A stretch of DNA of 64,000 bases, from the NCBI RefSeq assembly GCF_003026215.1, contig NZ_PYOC01000010.1:1-64000 (forward strand), written 5' to 3'. The stretch comes from Photobacterium indicum (GTDB lineage: Bacteria; Pseudomonadota; Gammaproteobacteria; Enterobacterales; Vibrionaceae). The notes beneath the pieces were generated by a model. The model did not search any database and was not told the DNA's origin. It was given only the letters and a program-made list of their open reading frames with translations. Position 1 is the stretch's first letter. Each line of letters starts with the position of its first letter. The position numbers were made by a program, and so were the translations under genes. Shown here piece after piece: positions 14,863 to 23,640 of this stretch.

Positions 14863-15789
14863 ATGCTAGAAAATCTTCAACAAATGGTGATTCTTGCCAC
14901 CGTCGGTAATGAACAAAACTTCACTCGTGCTGCCGAGCGTCTTGGTATTTCCAAATCACAGGTAAGTAAACAAATTCGTTTTCTTGAGGAAAGGCTTGGT
15001 TGTCAGCTTGTTCAGCGAAGTACAAGAACCGTTGCTTTAACAGATATTGGTTTGCAGTATTCAGAGTATGGGCAACAACTTGTCGATACAGTAAATGAAG
15101 CAGAAGCAATGGTGGCAGGTTATAGAGATGAAGTGAAAGGCGTATTGCGTGTTGGCGTTGCTCAATCTTTTGGAAATTCAAACATCACGTCAGCCTTAGC
15201 CGAATTTCAAAAAGCACATCCCGATCTTGAACTAGAGGTCAGCTTATTTGATCACCGCCCTAACCTACTTGAGGAAGGTTTCGATTGCTGGGTGGCAATT
15301 CATGAACACCCACCTGAAGGTATGGTCGCACGCCGATTAGCCAACTGTAATTTTGTTGTTGTTGCCTCTCCTGAATATCTTGCCGAGCATGGTGTACCTC
15401 AACTACCCGGTGATTTACGACGTCATAACTGTATTACTTACCAAAGCCGTGAGCGCAAGTATGTAAATTGGGAATTTACACGTGATGGTGTACACCAATC
15501 GATTCGTGCGCGTGGTAATTACCGTATTGATAATGCCCCTGCAGTACTTGATGCGGCGACAAGTGGCTTAGGTATAGCGTACTTATCGACATATCTAATC
15601 ACCGATGAATTGGTTAATAATAAATTAGTACAGCTTTTGCCAGAGTGGAAAGCAGACGTTGAATTACCGATTTATGCCGTCTATCCAAGACGTAAATACC
15701 TAGCGCCGAAAGTTCGAAGTTTTATTGATTTCATGGCTGAACGAATGGCCAAACCGCCCTTTAAAGAACTCAATCCAATTACTTCATAA
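14863..15789 (+). CDS. LysR-family transcriptional regulator
   Basis: A 308-residue LysR protein with an N-terminal winged helix-turn-helix (NFTRAAERLGISKSQVSKQI, LGCQLVQRSTRTVALTDIG) and a C-terminal periplasmic-binding-like effector domain (GVLRVGVAQSFGNSNI onward). It resembles the AaeR/DmlR-like subgroup with short inducer domains. The divergent gene is chrA, but the wide gap makes a regulatory link only a possibility. Start by GGTTCTTCCCTATG, with a weak ribosome site. Confidence 0.85.
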   Translation: MLENLQQMVILATVGNEQNFTRAAERLGISKSQVSKQIRFLEERLGCQLVQRSTRTVALTDIGLQYSEYGQQLVDTVNEAEAMVAGYRDEVKGVLRVGVAQSFGNSNITSALAEFQKAHPDLELEVSLFDHRPNLLEEGFDCWVAIHEHPPEGMVARRLANCNFVVVASPEYLAEHGVPQLPGDLRRHNCITYQSRERKYVNWEFTRDGVHQSIRARGNYRIDNAPAVLDAATSGLGIAYLSTYLITDELVNNKLVQLLPEWKADVELPIYAVYPRRKYLAPKVRSFIDFMAERMAKPPFKELNPITS

Positions 15790-15802
15790 CCTCATCAATT
15801 AG

Positions 15803-15826
15803 AAAGGTGATTTCTTGTCACCTTTT
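15803..15826 (+). terminator. Terminator after the LysR gene
   Basis: Stem AAAGGTGA / TCACCTTT with a T-rich end, which borders the repeat element that starts at 15826. Confidence 0.65.
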
Positions 15827-16107
15827 ATACCCAAGCTACCTCAATATGCAGGATTCAGAGTGATCTCAGCGTGTTTAATTCGAGGAAAATGTGTGTAGGA
15901 ATGGCATTCCGCTGGAGTAAAACAATAAGTGCAACACATTTGACACAGAAGTAGATACGCTGAATCACTCCCGAAGGGCGAGTTTTGTTGGGCTCTATGC
16001 GGTGTTACTTATTTTCAACGTAGAACGACTAGGTCTATAAATAAGCGCCTTGCCTAGAGCCCAACAAATTCTCGCTGAAACGAGCATTTTGAGGTAACTT
16101 GGGTATA
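15826..16107. repeat. 282-bp composite palindromic repeat element
   Basis: The ends are inverted repeats of 24 bases that match at 22 (TATACCCAAG-TACCTCAA-ATGC on each strand). Inside lies a second inverted repeat, TTGTTGGGCTCTA near 15975 with TAGAGCCCAACAA near 16060, with further pairing ACTTATT / AATAAG. No ORF is present. It looks like a nested, non-autonomous repeat of the kind dispersed in Vibrionaceae intergenic regions. A further end-like copy lies at 47652-47675. Confidence 0.75.
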
Positions 16108-16194
16108 CAGAACGCACATGATTCTCAATTATTCAGTTGTGCTTTCCTAGATATGATCTAAACCTAAAAGATAATCGTCTTAGTTTAGGTTGAT

Positions 16195-16821
16195 ATGCGT
16201 GCTTTCAATTATTTATTTACGAGCTCTATAATCCTAATAAGTTGCGTATTTTTATTCGCTTGCACAGCTACTGGCGAAAAAAAAAGTGACGGCGTCACTG
16301 GAAGGTCACAGGGTAACACTGAAAACACAACATCTTCACTGAATATTTATACGTCAAGTAATGAACTTAACACCTCTCGTAACTCAGCGGTTGTCACTGA
16401 CTCTATAACATATACAGCAACACCTGATGCAAGTATTCTTCTTGCTCAATTACCCGAACAAAAAGAGGTAATCTACTTCGATAATATGAATTATGAATTA
16501 TCGGTGAAAAATCAACAATTACTAGACCCTATTGCTTTACGCTTAAAGCTTCATCCTGATAGTTACTTAATCGTGATTGGTCATAGTGACGACGCTGATT
16601 CAAAAGAAGAAAACCTTGTCTTATCATTTGAGCGCGCCTTCAGTGTCGCTATTTATATATCATCTGTATTTGGAATCGAAGAAGAAAGAATTCAAATTAT
16701 CGCGCTGGGTGATGATGAACTTATTAGCAAAGGTAATTCAGAACAAGAACGGCGGTTAAATAGACGAGTTGAAGTGATATCACCAAAGGCGATCGTAAGA
16801 ACACTTAATACAAAAGATTAA
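16195..16821 (+). CDS. OmpA-family lipoprotein
   Basis: A 208-residue lipoprotein with a signal ending in FLFACTA (Cys 23), a low-complexity Ser/Thr/Asn-rich linker (about residues 25-75) and a C-terminal OmpA/Pal-like peptidoglycan-binding domain. The domain shows VIYFDNMNYELSVKNQQLLD, then YLIVIGHSDDADS and NRRVEVI. Such proteins anchor the outer membrane to the cell wall. The typical NLALSERRA segment reads NLVLSFERAFSV here. It stands alone. Confidence 0.82.
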   Translation: MRAFNYLFTSSIILISCVFLFACTATGEKKSDGVTGRSQGNTENTTSSLNIYTSSNELNTSRNSAVVTDSITYTATPDASILLAQLPEQKEVIYFDNMNYELSVKNQQLLDPIALRLKLHPDSYLIVIGHSDDADSKEENLVLSFERAFSVAIYISSVFGIEEERIQIIALGDDELISKGNSEQERRLNRRVEVISPKAIVRTLNTKD

Positions 16822-16846
16822 TACCAGATTACTTTGCCTTTTACCG

Positions 16847-16888
16847 ATAAAAAAAGCGGTCAACCTAATAGGCTGCACCGCTTTTTAA
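16847..16888. terminator. Bidirectional terminator
   Basis: AAAAAAGCGGT paired with ACCGCTTTTT, between the OmpA-like gene and the converging acyltransferase gene. Confidence 0.75.
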
Positions 16889-16917
16889 ATTCAAAACTGT
16901 ATAATCAAAAAACCGAA

Positions 16918-18030
16918 TTAGCTCTCTATCTGCTTACGGGCTGGATATGCGTACATATCTTTCAAAATAGTAGCAACACCTAAAGGTAACGGAGATAACT
17001 TTTCATCAAATTTCGCTTTTTCTTCAGGTGTAACGCTGTCATGTTCGATGCCAGCAGCAATATAGTTAGCAGGAAACAATCTGTAATTCGTCGTTATCTG
17101 GCGATCAATCTCTACCGCTAGCTCTTCTGGTGTTTCAATAGGATCTTTGATTACATCACCAAAACTCACATGTATACGTCGTTTCTGACCAACGATACCT
17201 TGGATAATGCTATCTATATCTTCGAGTTCACCTTTTTCATAGCTTCCTGATGTCTGCTTTTGATAAAGCTCGTTGGCTTTGGCTACATCACATGGATCAT
17301 TCTCATAAGAAATAGCAATGGGTACGATATTCAAGCTCGGCATGAATTCAGTAAAAGACTGCTTACGTTTACGTCCTTCCATAAAAAACATTTTTAAAAT
17401 GGTAGGATCCGTCTTGTCGTTACCATCTTTAGCGCGCCCTTCTTTCTGAGCAATCCAAACAGGGTTACCTGTTTCTAAAGAGTTTGAAATATAACTAGAC
17501 AATAAACCCAACGATTTGAGTACTTCACGAGGTGCTTTTGCAGAACGTTTAACAATAAAACTTTTATTTAACCGCATAAGTTCTGTAGCGCACGGTTTCT
17601 TGAGTAAATTGTCACCAATTGCAATTCGTACAGTATTGAATTTTTCGTGAAACATGCACCAATTCACCATCGCAGGATCCATTGCTATATCACGATGATT
17701 CGATACAAATAAATACGCTTGATTAGGGTCTAGTTTATCGAGGCCTGAAAATGTTACACCATCACATGAGTGCTTGATTGTTGCGTGCATGTATTTTGCA
17801 ACTTGCTGCTGCACATCTTCAACTGTCTTAACATTTGACCATTTGTTAATTAAAAAACGTTTAATTAACGGAATCAATAACCATCCGAGTACACCGGAGA
17901 ATTGAGGAAAACGGTAATTCAAGATTGCCGTTGTAAATTCTTTATCATTAACGAGTCGCTGAATAGCATCGCTCACTTCGTCATCATTGTATGGTCGAAT
18001 TTCTTTATAAATATCGTTATCTGTATGCAC
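16918..18030 (-). CDS. PlsC-like glycerolipid acyltransferase
   Basis: A 370-residue protein with an acyltransferase domain in the middle: FVSNHRDIAMDPAMVNW (motif I), IKRSAKAPREVL, and PVWIAQKEGRAKDGND (motif III, usually EGTR). Motif I has five residues between His and Asp (HRDIAMD), one more than the usual HX4D, unless the inner HRD is used. It probably transfers acyl chains to glycerol phosphate or lysophospholipid at the membrane, but the substrate is not certain. Confidence 0.75.
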   Translation of the reverse strand: MHTDNDIYKEIRPYNDDEVSDAIQRLVNDKEFTTAILNYRFPQFSGVLGWLLIPLIKRFLINKWSNVKTVEDVQQQVAKYMHATIKHSCDGVTFSGLDKLDPNQAYLFVSNHRDIAMDPAMVNWCMFHEKFNTVRIAIGDNLLKKPCATELMRLNKSFIVKRSAKAPREVLKSLGLLSSYISNSLETGNPVWIAQKEGRAKDGNDKTDPTILKMFFMEGRKRKQSFTEFMPSLNIVPIAISYENDPCDVAKANELYQKQTSGSYEKGELEDIDSIIQGIVGQKRRIHVSFGDVIKDPIETPEELAVEIDRQITTNYRLFPANYIAAGIEHDSVTPEEKAKFDEKLSPLPLGVATILKDMYAYPARKQIES

Positions 18031-18302
18031 AATTATGCTTCATATGAGGAGGAAACCGCGTTATTTTACGCATAAATTAACATTAACCCAATGGGTTGAT
18101 GCAATAACTGTGAAGGTAAGAGGTCTTACCAGATAGTTAAGAGGAATTTTTAGCCACTTTACCGTTTTTTCGCACCATACATTAGTATATTTACCAGCAT
18201 TTAGAAACAAAAGTCACCATTTTTCCATCCTTTGAATCTAGCTTATTGACGATAAAGCCAAAACAGAACAATATGTGCAGGCAATTTTGTAAGAGAATCC
18301 GT

Positions 18303-18980
18303 ATGAAACAAGCAATTGAATTTACCAAAAACGAACAAACTTACCTTCATGTTGGCCCTCGCCGTAAGAGCCATTCGTCGTACTTTATCGTTATAACTAA
18401 AGGTTCGGCTTTAATCCGCTTAGGCAAACAAGAATGTTTGGTGACACAAGGCACTGGTTTCTGGGTACCTTTCGATTGCCTTCACGCGTTAACAGTGCTA
18501 CCAGGTAGTCACTACTTTAAAGTCGAATTTTCGGTGCGCCTTACAACTCCACTTTGTCGAGAAGCTGGCTTTTTTAAAGTCACTGAGTTAATGAGCGCCT
18601 TGCTGGTCGAGCTAACAAAACTATCTGAAAAAACACAAGATTGGGATAGTTCTTTTGGTCGATTACTTCGTGTGATTGCCGATCAAGTGTCAGAATTAAA
18701 AGTTAGCAATAAACACGCTTCGCCTCATTTAACGAAACATTATAATGACGCATTAGCATTGCTACTAACGGGTGAAAAAGTTGTCGATACTGCCGCTTTG
18801 AATAAAATAACGAAACTCATTGATATTACTATTCATGAATTTCAAACCTGTATTCTGCTACGTGAAGCCGTAAAGCTATCTCGTTCAGGTCGTAAGGCAT
18901 CGCAAATCGCAGAAACACTCAATACTAACGAAGCGACACTAAACGCATTGGCAATATCAGTTCTTGGTGAACAATTTTAA
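18303..18980 (+). CDS. AraC-like regulator with N-terminal cupin and degenerate DNA-binding part
   Basis: About 225 residues from the internal ATG at 18303; the longer frame from 18246 adds a basic stretch that looks noncoding. The N-terminal half is an AraC-type cupin sensor (YFIVITKGSALIRLGKQECL, GFWVPFDCLHALTVLPGSHY). The C-terminal part has helices such as LREAVKLSRSGRKASQIAETL and TNEATLNALAISVLGEQF, which resemble the second helix-turn-helix of AraC proteins but are shortened. DNA binding may be weak or use a partner. Confidence 0.6.
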   Translation: MKQAIEFTKNEQTYLHVGPRRKSHSSYFIVITKGSALIRLGKQECLVTQGTGFWVPFDCLHALTVLPGSHYFKVEFSVRLTTPLCREAGFFKVTELMSALLVELTKLSEKTQDWDSSFGRLLRVIADQVSELKVSNKHASPHLTKHYNDALALLLTGEKVVDTAALNKITKLIDITIHEFQTCILLREAVKLSRSGRKASQIAETLNTNEATLNALAISVLGEQF

Positions 18981-18996
18981 TTGCGTTTCAATTCAT

Positions 18997-19026
18997 AATA
19001 AAGCGATGAAAATATCGCTTTATTAT
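18997..19026. terminator. Convergent terminator
   Basis: AATAAAGCGAT / ATCGCTTTATT with loop GAAAAT, touching the 3' end of the next minus-strand gene. Confidence 0.65.
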
Positions 19027-19559
19027 TGAAATGGAATTTCTAACTGAAGAAATACATCACTAAGATCTTCGTCGTGCCATCGATAATCAAACCTGAATCG
19101 TGGCGACTTGCCATCTTCTCCACCAATGCCAAAACTCATCTGTAAACCGTGACTTTTTATCCAGTCTTGCGCATCAGCTAAATTATCAAGATCCATGTCA
19201 TCATATTTATTTGGAAGCCAAACACCTAAGCCATAAAAAGTTGATTCTTTCTGTTGGACTAAGAATGGAGAATCAACAGCCATATCTTCAGACCAGTCAT
19301 TCCAGAACTCTCCGCTTGAAGGTGTCTTATCAATTTGCCAATCAATATTGGGCTTAGCTTGCGTTTCCAATAATAAATCATCGTCATTCGATACTGCCAA
19401 ACTAGAGCAAGACCGAAGATACACCTGTTTTTCATCATCAGAAAATGATGCGAGTTGAGCTTCGCTATAGGGATTACAAGGTAAAGCAAGTACGTCCCAA
19501 GAAATGAGCATAATAACAACTGATAACAGCGTTAATAATTTAATCATGCAACTATTCAA
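19023..19559 (-). CDS. Secreted protein of unknown function
   Basis: About 174-178 residues with a signal peptide (MIKLLTLLSVVIMLISWDVLA) and a mature part rich in acidic residues (SDDEKQVYLRSC, WNDWSEDMAVDS, DDMDLDNLADAQDWIKSHG) ending in beta-like strands (FRFDYRWHDEDLSDVFLQLE). An AAGGAG site sits 4 bases before a TTG at 19559 and 16 bases before the ATG at 19547, so the TTG is a credible start. I do not recognise the family. The nadD-like gene begins 25 bases upstream in the same direction. Confidence 0.6.
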   Translation of the reverse strand: MNSCMIKLLTLLSVVIMLISWDVLALPCNPYSEAQLASFSDDEKQVYLRSCSSLAVSNDDDLLLETQAKPNIDWQIDKTPSSGEFWNDWSEDMAVDSPFLVQQKESTFYGLGVWLPNKYDDMDLDNLADAQDWIKSHGLQMSFGIGGEDGKSPRFRFDYRWHDEDLSDVFLQLEIPFQ

Positions 19560-19583
19560 AGTACTCCTTGGGCTTAGTATCCA

Positions 19584-20108
19584 TTATCTAAACGTAAAAC
19601 GTTTTTCTTCCGATAAAAGTGTAGCGACTTTTGGTGTTGTTAAGTGTGAAATATCACTCTTTTTGACAATTTTATCACGAATGACTGTACTCCGAATATT
19701 TACCGTCTCTGGGCATGCCAATACTTGCCATTTAGACAGTATTTGTTCAGCTTGATAAAACTGACTGAATTTCAGGAAGTTATCAGGGCCAATAACAAAG
19801 GTTAGCGAAGCGTTTGGGTGTCTTTTCTGTAATTCAACTAAAACGGCATAGGTTGTTATTGACTCATCCCCTATCGCCATTTCTTCTTCTAACCGAGATA
19901 ATGTCAGGTTTTTTTGTCCAATATCACTTATAAAGGCCTCTACAAGTTCGCAACGCGCACTGTAATCTAGCATTACTTTGCCCCAAGCATGTGCAAAACT
20001 AGGCAAAAGCAGCACTTGATCAAAATGCTTTAAACGTTCTAAAACAGATTTATGCCCCAAACTCGGTGGATTAAATGCACTACCAAAGATGGCGATAGAT
20101 TTTGTCAT
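19584..20108 (-). CDS. Nicotinate-nucleotide adenylyltransferase-like protein (NadD family)
   Basis: A 174-residue nucleotidyltransferase. The N-terminus IAIFGSAFNPPSLGHKSVLE corresponds to the GXFNPxHxGH motif, but the first His is replaced by Ser (SLGH). The C-terminal motif NIRSTVIRDKI fits the ISSTxIR signature, and YAVLVELQKRHPNASLTFVIGPDN resembles the TxxTLxxL / GxD region. It is divergent from nadE, which fits NAD synthesis. The changed HxGH motif and short length suggest an altered or accessory enzyme rather than the main NadD. Confidence 0.75.
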   Translation of the reverse strand: MTKSIAIFGSAFNPPSLGHKSVLERLKHFDQVLLLPSFAHAWGKVMLDYSARCELVEAFISDIGQKNLTLSRLEEEMAIGDESITTYAVLVELQKRHPNASLTFVIGPDNFLKFSQFYQAEQILSKWQVLACPETVNIRSTVIRDKIVKKSDISHLTTPKVATLLSEEKRFTFR

Positions 20109-20321
20109 TAGTAAAATGGCCTCTTTTTATACTATTTCAGAACATAATAAGTGCAGATGCAAAGAAATATCGTTAATTTTGATTTTATTCATAATTCGGC
20201 ATTGATCCTGCTATAGAGTTATCGCATGATTTTGATAAAGGTTTAATGTCTTGATGTGTTTTTTTTCATTAAATCGCTTTAGTTGATTATATTTTGGGCA
20301 ACGCCCTGAGGATTCATTAAC
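20109..20321. promoter_or_regulatory. Divergent promoter region of the nadD-like gene and nadE
   Basis: 213 AT-rich bases between the two divergent NAD-synthesis genes, presumably with both promoters. A small GGGC-AAC-GCCC hairpin lies just before the nadE ribosome site (TGAGGA). No clear NrtR or NadR operator could be identified by eye. Confidence 0.4.
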
Positions 20322-21158
20322 ATGGAACAGCTTATTCGTGCAGAGATGCACGTATTACCAGAAATTGATGTCGATTTTGAAATTCAGCGCCGTGTCGCAT
20401 TCATTCAAAAGAAGATGAAGGTATCAGGATGTAAATCAATTGTACTTGGTATAAGTGGCGGCGTGGATTCAACAACGTGTGGTCGACTAGCACAATTAGC
20501 TGTTAATGGTTTAAATGATGAAAGCAATTCATCAACTTACCAATTTGTCGCTGTTCGCCTGCCTTATGGTGAACAACATGATGAACATGAAGCGCAAATG
20601 GCGTTATCTTTCATCAAACCTTCACACAACGTAAGTGTGAATATTAAAGATGGTGTTGATGGCATACATGCAAGCACACTATTCGCGCTTAGAGACACAG
20701 GGTTAACACCCGAAAATGACGCTAAAATTGACTTCGTTAAAGGTAATGTTAAAGCTCGTGCTCGCATGATTGCTCAGTACGAAATTGCAGGTCTTGTAGG
20801 CGGTTTAGTATTAGGTACAGACCACTCAGCAGAAAACATCACAGGCTTCTATACTAAATTTGGTGATGGTGCATGTGACCTAGCCCCTCTTTTTGGTTTA
20901 AACAAGCGTCAAGTACGTCTTATCGCGTCTAAACTAGGTGCTCCTGATGTGCTTGTGAAAAAAGTACCTACCGCTGACTTAGAAGAATTAGCTCCGCAAA
21001 AAGCAGACGAAGATGCACTACTCGTTAGTTATGATCAGATCGATGACTTTTTGGAAGGAAAAACTGTTGATAGTGAAGTGTCTGAACGCCTCATTAGTAT
21101 CTATAAAATGACCCAACATAAACGCCAGCCTATTCCAACAATCTACGATGACGAATAA
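20322..21158 (+). CDS. nadE: NH3-dependent NAD synthetase
   Basis: A 278-residue enzyme that turns nicotinic acid adenine dinucleotide into NAD with ATP and ammonia. The PP-loop LGISGGVDSTT is at residues 42-52. Other family blocks are VRLPYGEQHDEHEAQMAL, GNVKARARMIAQYEIA, VLGTDHSAENITGFYTKFGD and KVPTADLEELAPQKADED. Length matches the E. coli enzyme, so there is no glutaminase domain. It ends with a strong terminator. Confidence 0.95.
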   Translation: MEQLIRAEMHVLPEIDVDFEIQRRVAFIQKKMKVSGCKSIVLGISGGVDSTTCGRLAQLAVNGLNDESNSSTYQFVAVRLPYGEQHDEHEAQMALSFIKPSHNVSVNIKDGVDGIHASTLFALRDTGLTPENDAKIDFVKGNVKARARMIAQYEIAGLVGGLVLGTDHSAENITGFYTKFGDGACDLAPLFGLNKRQVRLIASKLGAPDVLVKKVPTADLEELAPQKADEDALLVSYDQIDDFLEGKTVDSEVSERLISIYKMTQHKRQPIPTIYDDE

Positions 21159-21200
21159 TCGTTTATAGGTTCAGTGTTAATTCTTGCATGATTTCAATAT

Positions 21201-21227
21201 AAAAAGGCTTTCGAGGAAAGCCTTTTT
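21201..21227 (+). terminator. nadE terminator
   Basis: Stem AAAAAGGCTTTC / GAAAGCCTTTTT followed by ATTTC. Confidence 0.85.
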
Positions 21228-21329
21228 ATTTCACTCTTCTTCAGTGAAAAAATGCCATAAAACATACGATTCAAGATAAGCAACTCAAGTTAAACAGTTA
21301 ACGACCTACGGGTCAGCTCATTAAAAGTA

Positions 21330-21839
21330 CTAAGCACGACGTTCGATTAGCGTATCCAGCTCCCACCAAATAGCTTCACATAACCCTTTACGATAAACGG
21401 CTTGCTTAAAGGCATTATGTTCTTGTTGGTACATTTTGAAATGAGCTTCTGAAGCTTTCTTACTTGCTCGTACATTGGCAAGTCGATCACAAGCTTTAAC
21501 AATTAGGGCTAATCGACCAGCTTCTTCATCGATATCAAGTGAGGCCAACCGCTGGTTGATTTCAATTTTACGTTTCATACGATCCGTTAATTTTCCATCA
21601 GTCATATACTTCACAGCATCTGCAACCAGAAAACCAAAATCTGCGGCTAATTCATCAACACTTGTTTCTGTGTCTTCAATAACATCATGCAACTGCGCAA
21701 CAATCATTGCATTAATACCAAATGGGCTTGCGAGACGAGATACCGTTTCAAGATGAGAATAATAAGGTCGCTCGCCATACTGTTGCCCAACATGCTTTAC
21801 TCGGGCTAATGTACGAGCTTTTAAATAACGGTTATTCAT
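21330..21839 (-). CDS. HD-domain phosphohydrolase
   Basis: A 169-residue protein with an HD metal-binding pattern similar to the SpoT/RelA hydrolase domain: H in GERPYYSHLETV, the HD pair in VAQLHDVIEDTETSVDEL, and a late Asp in KACDRLANVRAS. It has no synthetase, TGS or ACT domain, so it is a small alarmone-hydrolase-like or nucleotide phosphohydrolase protein. Substrate not defined by sequence. Confidence 0.78.
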   Translation of the reverse strand: MNNRYLKARTLARVKHVGQQYGERPYYSHLETVSRLASPFGINAMIVAQLHDVIEDTETSVDELAADFGFLVADAVKYMTDGKLTDRMKRKIEINQRLASLDIDEEAGRLALIVKACDRLANVRASKKASEAHFKMYQQEHNAFKQAVYRKGLCEAIWWELDTLIERRA

Positions 21840-21969
21840 CCTACCTCCTCAACCAAAATCAGCATACTAACAAGGTTAGCCATCATTCAAACTGTATGAT
21901 ATTCCAGCAGTATTGAATTTACTAAACCCATATGAATGGTATGAGATTTTACTCACATTTTGTACAAAA

Positions 21970-21990
21970 AAACGGCGCCAAAAGCGCCGT
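21970..21990. terminator. Hairpin terminator ACGGCGC/GCGCCGT
   Basis: A GC-rich perfect stem with a CAAAA-type loop and an A-run on its left side (21966-21970). On the minus strand it has a following T-run, so it suits the YoaH-like gene at 22034-22222. Confidence 0.75.
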
Positions 21991-22033
21991 TAATCATTTA
22001 TCGCATGAATGTGACTCAGTTTTGAGTCAGGTG

Positions 22034-22222
22034 TTACTCTTCGTCGTCTTCAGTTTCTACGACTTCTTGTACACCACGTTTTTTAGCGTCTGCTTCTCGA
22101 ATTTCATGAGCAACAAGCATGATAGCCTCACCACTACTGAGACCTTTTGCCATGAGGTCATGAATACGGTCAGCGGCTACTTGTTGCTCTTCGTGGTTCA
22201 GTGTAGGTGTATTATTAAACAT
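22034..22222 (-). CDS. yoaH: YoaH/UPF0181 family small protein
   Basis: 62 residues, with the family pattern LNHEEQQVAADRIHDLMAKG followed by LSSGEAIMLVAHEIRE and an acidic tail (EVVETEDDEE). E. coli YoaH is about the same length. Function unknown. Single gene with a terminator. Confidence 0.88.
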   Translation of the reverse strand: MFNNTPTLNHEEQQVAADRIHDLMAKGLSSGEAIMLVAHEIREADAKKRGVQEVVETEDDEE

Positions 22223-22292
22223 GCTATCTTTCTGCTTATCTCAATTGGATTGACATCTTAGGTGCAAATCTGCATTTTGTCACTTTATTAAC

Positions 22293-23498
22293 TTAACCTG
22301 GGCGTCCATCAACACGTGGTTGAGTTAATATTGGAAAATAAACAATACTAAAAATTGTAAATGCAACGGCCCATAAAACCGCAGAAACAACATAACTGTT
22401 TAATATCATTGTAGGTACAAGCGAAACCATTACTGTACGAACAAGCGTTGCGATAATTAAGGCTAAAAATGCAATAATAATCCAGCGACCAGCCTGTAAA
22501 GAACGACCTGTATGCCCTAACGATACTCTTGAGATCATCGCAAGAATCATACAACCAATACCACCAACAGTAATAAAATGTAGTGCTACACTGTAACTAA
22601 TATCACCCGTTAAGAAGTGAAAACCTAGCATAAACATACCAATAATCATAAACAAATACGCAGCATGTAAAGACCAAAGTAATGGCGTTTTAAGCGTTTG
22701 AAACGTTCTCCAGCGTACAAATCGAATCAAATGCGTTAAGCCCGTAGCAAAAAATAATGCAGGTAATGTAACTTGATTAATCGCATCTTGTAGAGGCAGT
22801 AAGACATTCGCCAATAATAACCAACTTGGTATCATCGCCAATAGTTCTATTGCTTTGACCCGCGTAATTTGAGCAGTGTCAGTACCTCGCCATGTAAAGA
22901 ATGGAATAACACGTCCACCTACAACAAGTACAATCACAGATATAACGGTAACAACAGAAAGTGAAACGCCGCGTAAATCAAAATCAACAAAACCTAATAC
23001 CATGAAGTGAAGGTACGCATTAAGTAGTGTCATCAGCAGTAAGAGCGGTACAAAAAACAAGTTATTCCACTGTTTACGTAAAATAAGTGGTTTAGCCAAA
23101 AAATACGTCGCTAATGGAACCCATGTAAGATCAATGACCATCCAAATGATATTCGCGGTACCAAAGAGCAAACCAACACGTGCTATTGCCCATAAAAGAA
23201 ATATACTCGCTAATGGCCAACCCCTAACACCTGGGCTCCCTGTCCAGTTTTGAACAGCAGTTAGCAAAAAACCAATGATAATGGCACCGGTAAAGCCAAT
23301 CAGCATTTCATGGCTGTGCCACCAAATTGGATTTCCATACATTAACATTGAAACATCTACTTTACCTGACCAAAAAAATGCCCAAATAATCATCGCTATA
23401 GCGGAAAAGATACTCGCACCTAAAAAGAATGGGCGAAAAGCCAATCGAAAAATGGGTAAGATGCGCTGTTCTTTTTCGTTATCTAAAATCTGCATCAT
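22293..23498 (-). CDS. nnrS: NnrS family membrane protein
   Basis: A 401-residue protein with about 12 membrane helices. NnrS hallmarks are FRPFFLGASIFSAIAMIIW near the start, WHSHEMLIGFTGAIIIGFLL, NWTGSPG, GGRVIPFFTWRG, and LHFITVGGIGCMILAMISRV, including conserved His residues linked to haem and copper. NnrS relieves nitrosative stress and is part of the NsrR regulon in vibrios. A likely NsrR site lies upstream at 23551-23573. The gene follows vxrC but has its own upstream region. Confidence 0.92.
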   Translation of the reverse strand: MMQILDNEKEQRILPIFRLAFRPFFLGASIFSAIAMIIWAFFWSGKVDVSMLMYGNPIWWHSHEMLIGFTGAIIIGFLLTAVQNWTGSPGVRGWPLASIFLLWAIARVGLLFGTANIIWMVIDLTWVPLATYFLAKPLILRKQWNNLFFVPLLLLMTLLNAYLHFMVLGFVDFDLRGVSLSVVTVISVIVLVVGGRVIPFFTWRGTDTAQITRVKAIELLAMIPSWLLLANVLLPLQDAINQVTLPALFFATGLTHLIRFVRWRTFQTLKTPLLWSLHAAYLFMIIGMFMLGFHFLTGDISYSVALHFITVGGIGCMILAMISRVSLGHTGRSLQAGRWIIIAFLALIIATLVRTVMVSLVPTMILNSYVVSAVLWAVAFTIFSIVYFPILTQPRVDGRPG

Positions 23499-23550
23499 TT
23501 CTGAACCTTACTTTGTACAACTATAAACATGCATAAATGATACACCTTTA

Positions 23551-23573
23551 AAGATGTAATTAAAATACCTGTT
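23551..23573 (-). promoter_or_regulatory. Probable NsrR operator of nnrS
   Basis: The plus-strand half AAGATGTAATT, one base, then AAATACCTGTT makes an 11-1-11 inverted repeat close to the known NsrR pattern (AAGATGYATTT halves; 1 and 2 mismatches). It lies 53 bases upstream of nnrS, a known NsrR target in gammaproteobacteria, so nitric-oxide-responsive control is likely. Confidence 0.6.
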
Positions 23574-23640
23574 TATAATTCACTTTGTATAATTTGCTTT
23601 AAGCATAGAGAAATACAGAAATGATAATGTTCGATAAAAA

